Shown here: positions 35,866 through 64,000 of the stretch, one piece after another
Numbering within the stretch: the stretch's first letter is position 1
Layout of the letters: the number at the start of each line of letters is the position of its first letter
Assembly: GCF_010548375.1 (NCBI RefSeq)
Contig: NZ_JAAGLY010000003.1
Coordinates: 62,001 to 126,000, forward strand
Direction of reading: 5' to 3'
Source: Streptomyces sp. SID13726
GTDB lineage: Bacteria > Actinomycetota > Actinomycetes > Streptomycetales > Streptomycetaceae
DNA: 64,000 nucleotides
The notes under the pieces: model-generated
What the model was told of the DNA's origin: nothing
The model's input: only the letters and a program-made list of their open reading frames with translations
Databases searched by the model: none
Translations under genes and position numbers: made by a program

Positions 35866-64000
<28,135 letters not shown>

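Overview
The window is a dense, high-G+C block (C or G at most third codon positions) filled almost completely by one type I modular polyketide synthase (PKS) locus. Base composition, PKS style and tight gene packing point to an actinomycete, most likely Streptomyces or a close relative. There are no RNA genes, transposases, CRISPR arrays, regulators or tailoring genes in the window.

Layout. Bases 1-995 (+ strand) are the 3' end of a nonribosomal peptide synthetase (NRPS) gene: the C-terminal part of an adenylation (A) domain plus a peptidyl carrier domain (PCP). It converges on everything else, separated by a perfect hairpin (1009-1055). The rest is on the minus strand and is read right to left: a giant PKS gene that enters from beyond base 64000 and ends at 35866 (PKS-A), PKS-B (26294-35797), PKS-C (10584-26228), PKS-D (1900-10503), and a type II thioesterase (1068-1856). 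Gaps are only 43-80 bp, so the block looks like one long operon.

Assembly line. In biosynthetic order the modules are A0 (partial, KR-ACP visible), A1 KR, A2 DH-ER-KR, A3 KR, A4 KR, A5 DH-ER-KR, B1 KR, B2 KR, C1 DH-ER-KR, C2 KR, C3 KR, D1 DH-KR, D2 no reduction. Every complete module also has KS, AT and ACP. AT motifs predict malonyl-CoA everywhere except A5 and D1 (methylmalonyl-CoA). All 12 KRs carry the Leu-Asp-Asp signature of B-type ketoreductases. N- and C-terminal docking helices support the order A, B, C, D. The predicted chain segment is a 1,3-polyol with regularly spaced CH2 positions, ending in an alpha-methyl enone and an unreduced beta-keto thioester. PKS-D has no thioesterase domain and no C-terminal docking domain, so release must happen elsewhere. 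One possible partner is the convergent NRPS, as in 3-acyl-tetramate pathways; this is a hypothesis.

Main observation. The assembly line appears to be a six-module super-repeat. A1-A2-A3-A4-A5-B1 matches B2-C1-C2-C3-D1-D2 module by module, in reductive-domain type, AT class and small signature residues in KS and AT. Copy 2 differs by loss of ER in D1 and loss of KR in D2, where a KR-linker relic remains. A2/A3 and C1/C2 also share DNA tracts that read identical over 548 bp and 248 bp, with codon use unlike their surroundings, which suggests recent recombination or gene conversion. The visible piece of A0 resembles B1, hinting at a further repeat copy beyond the right edge.
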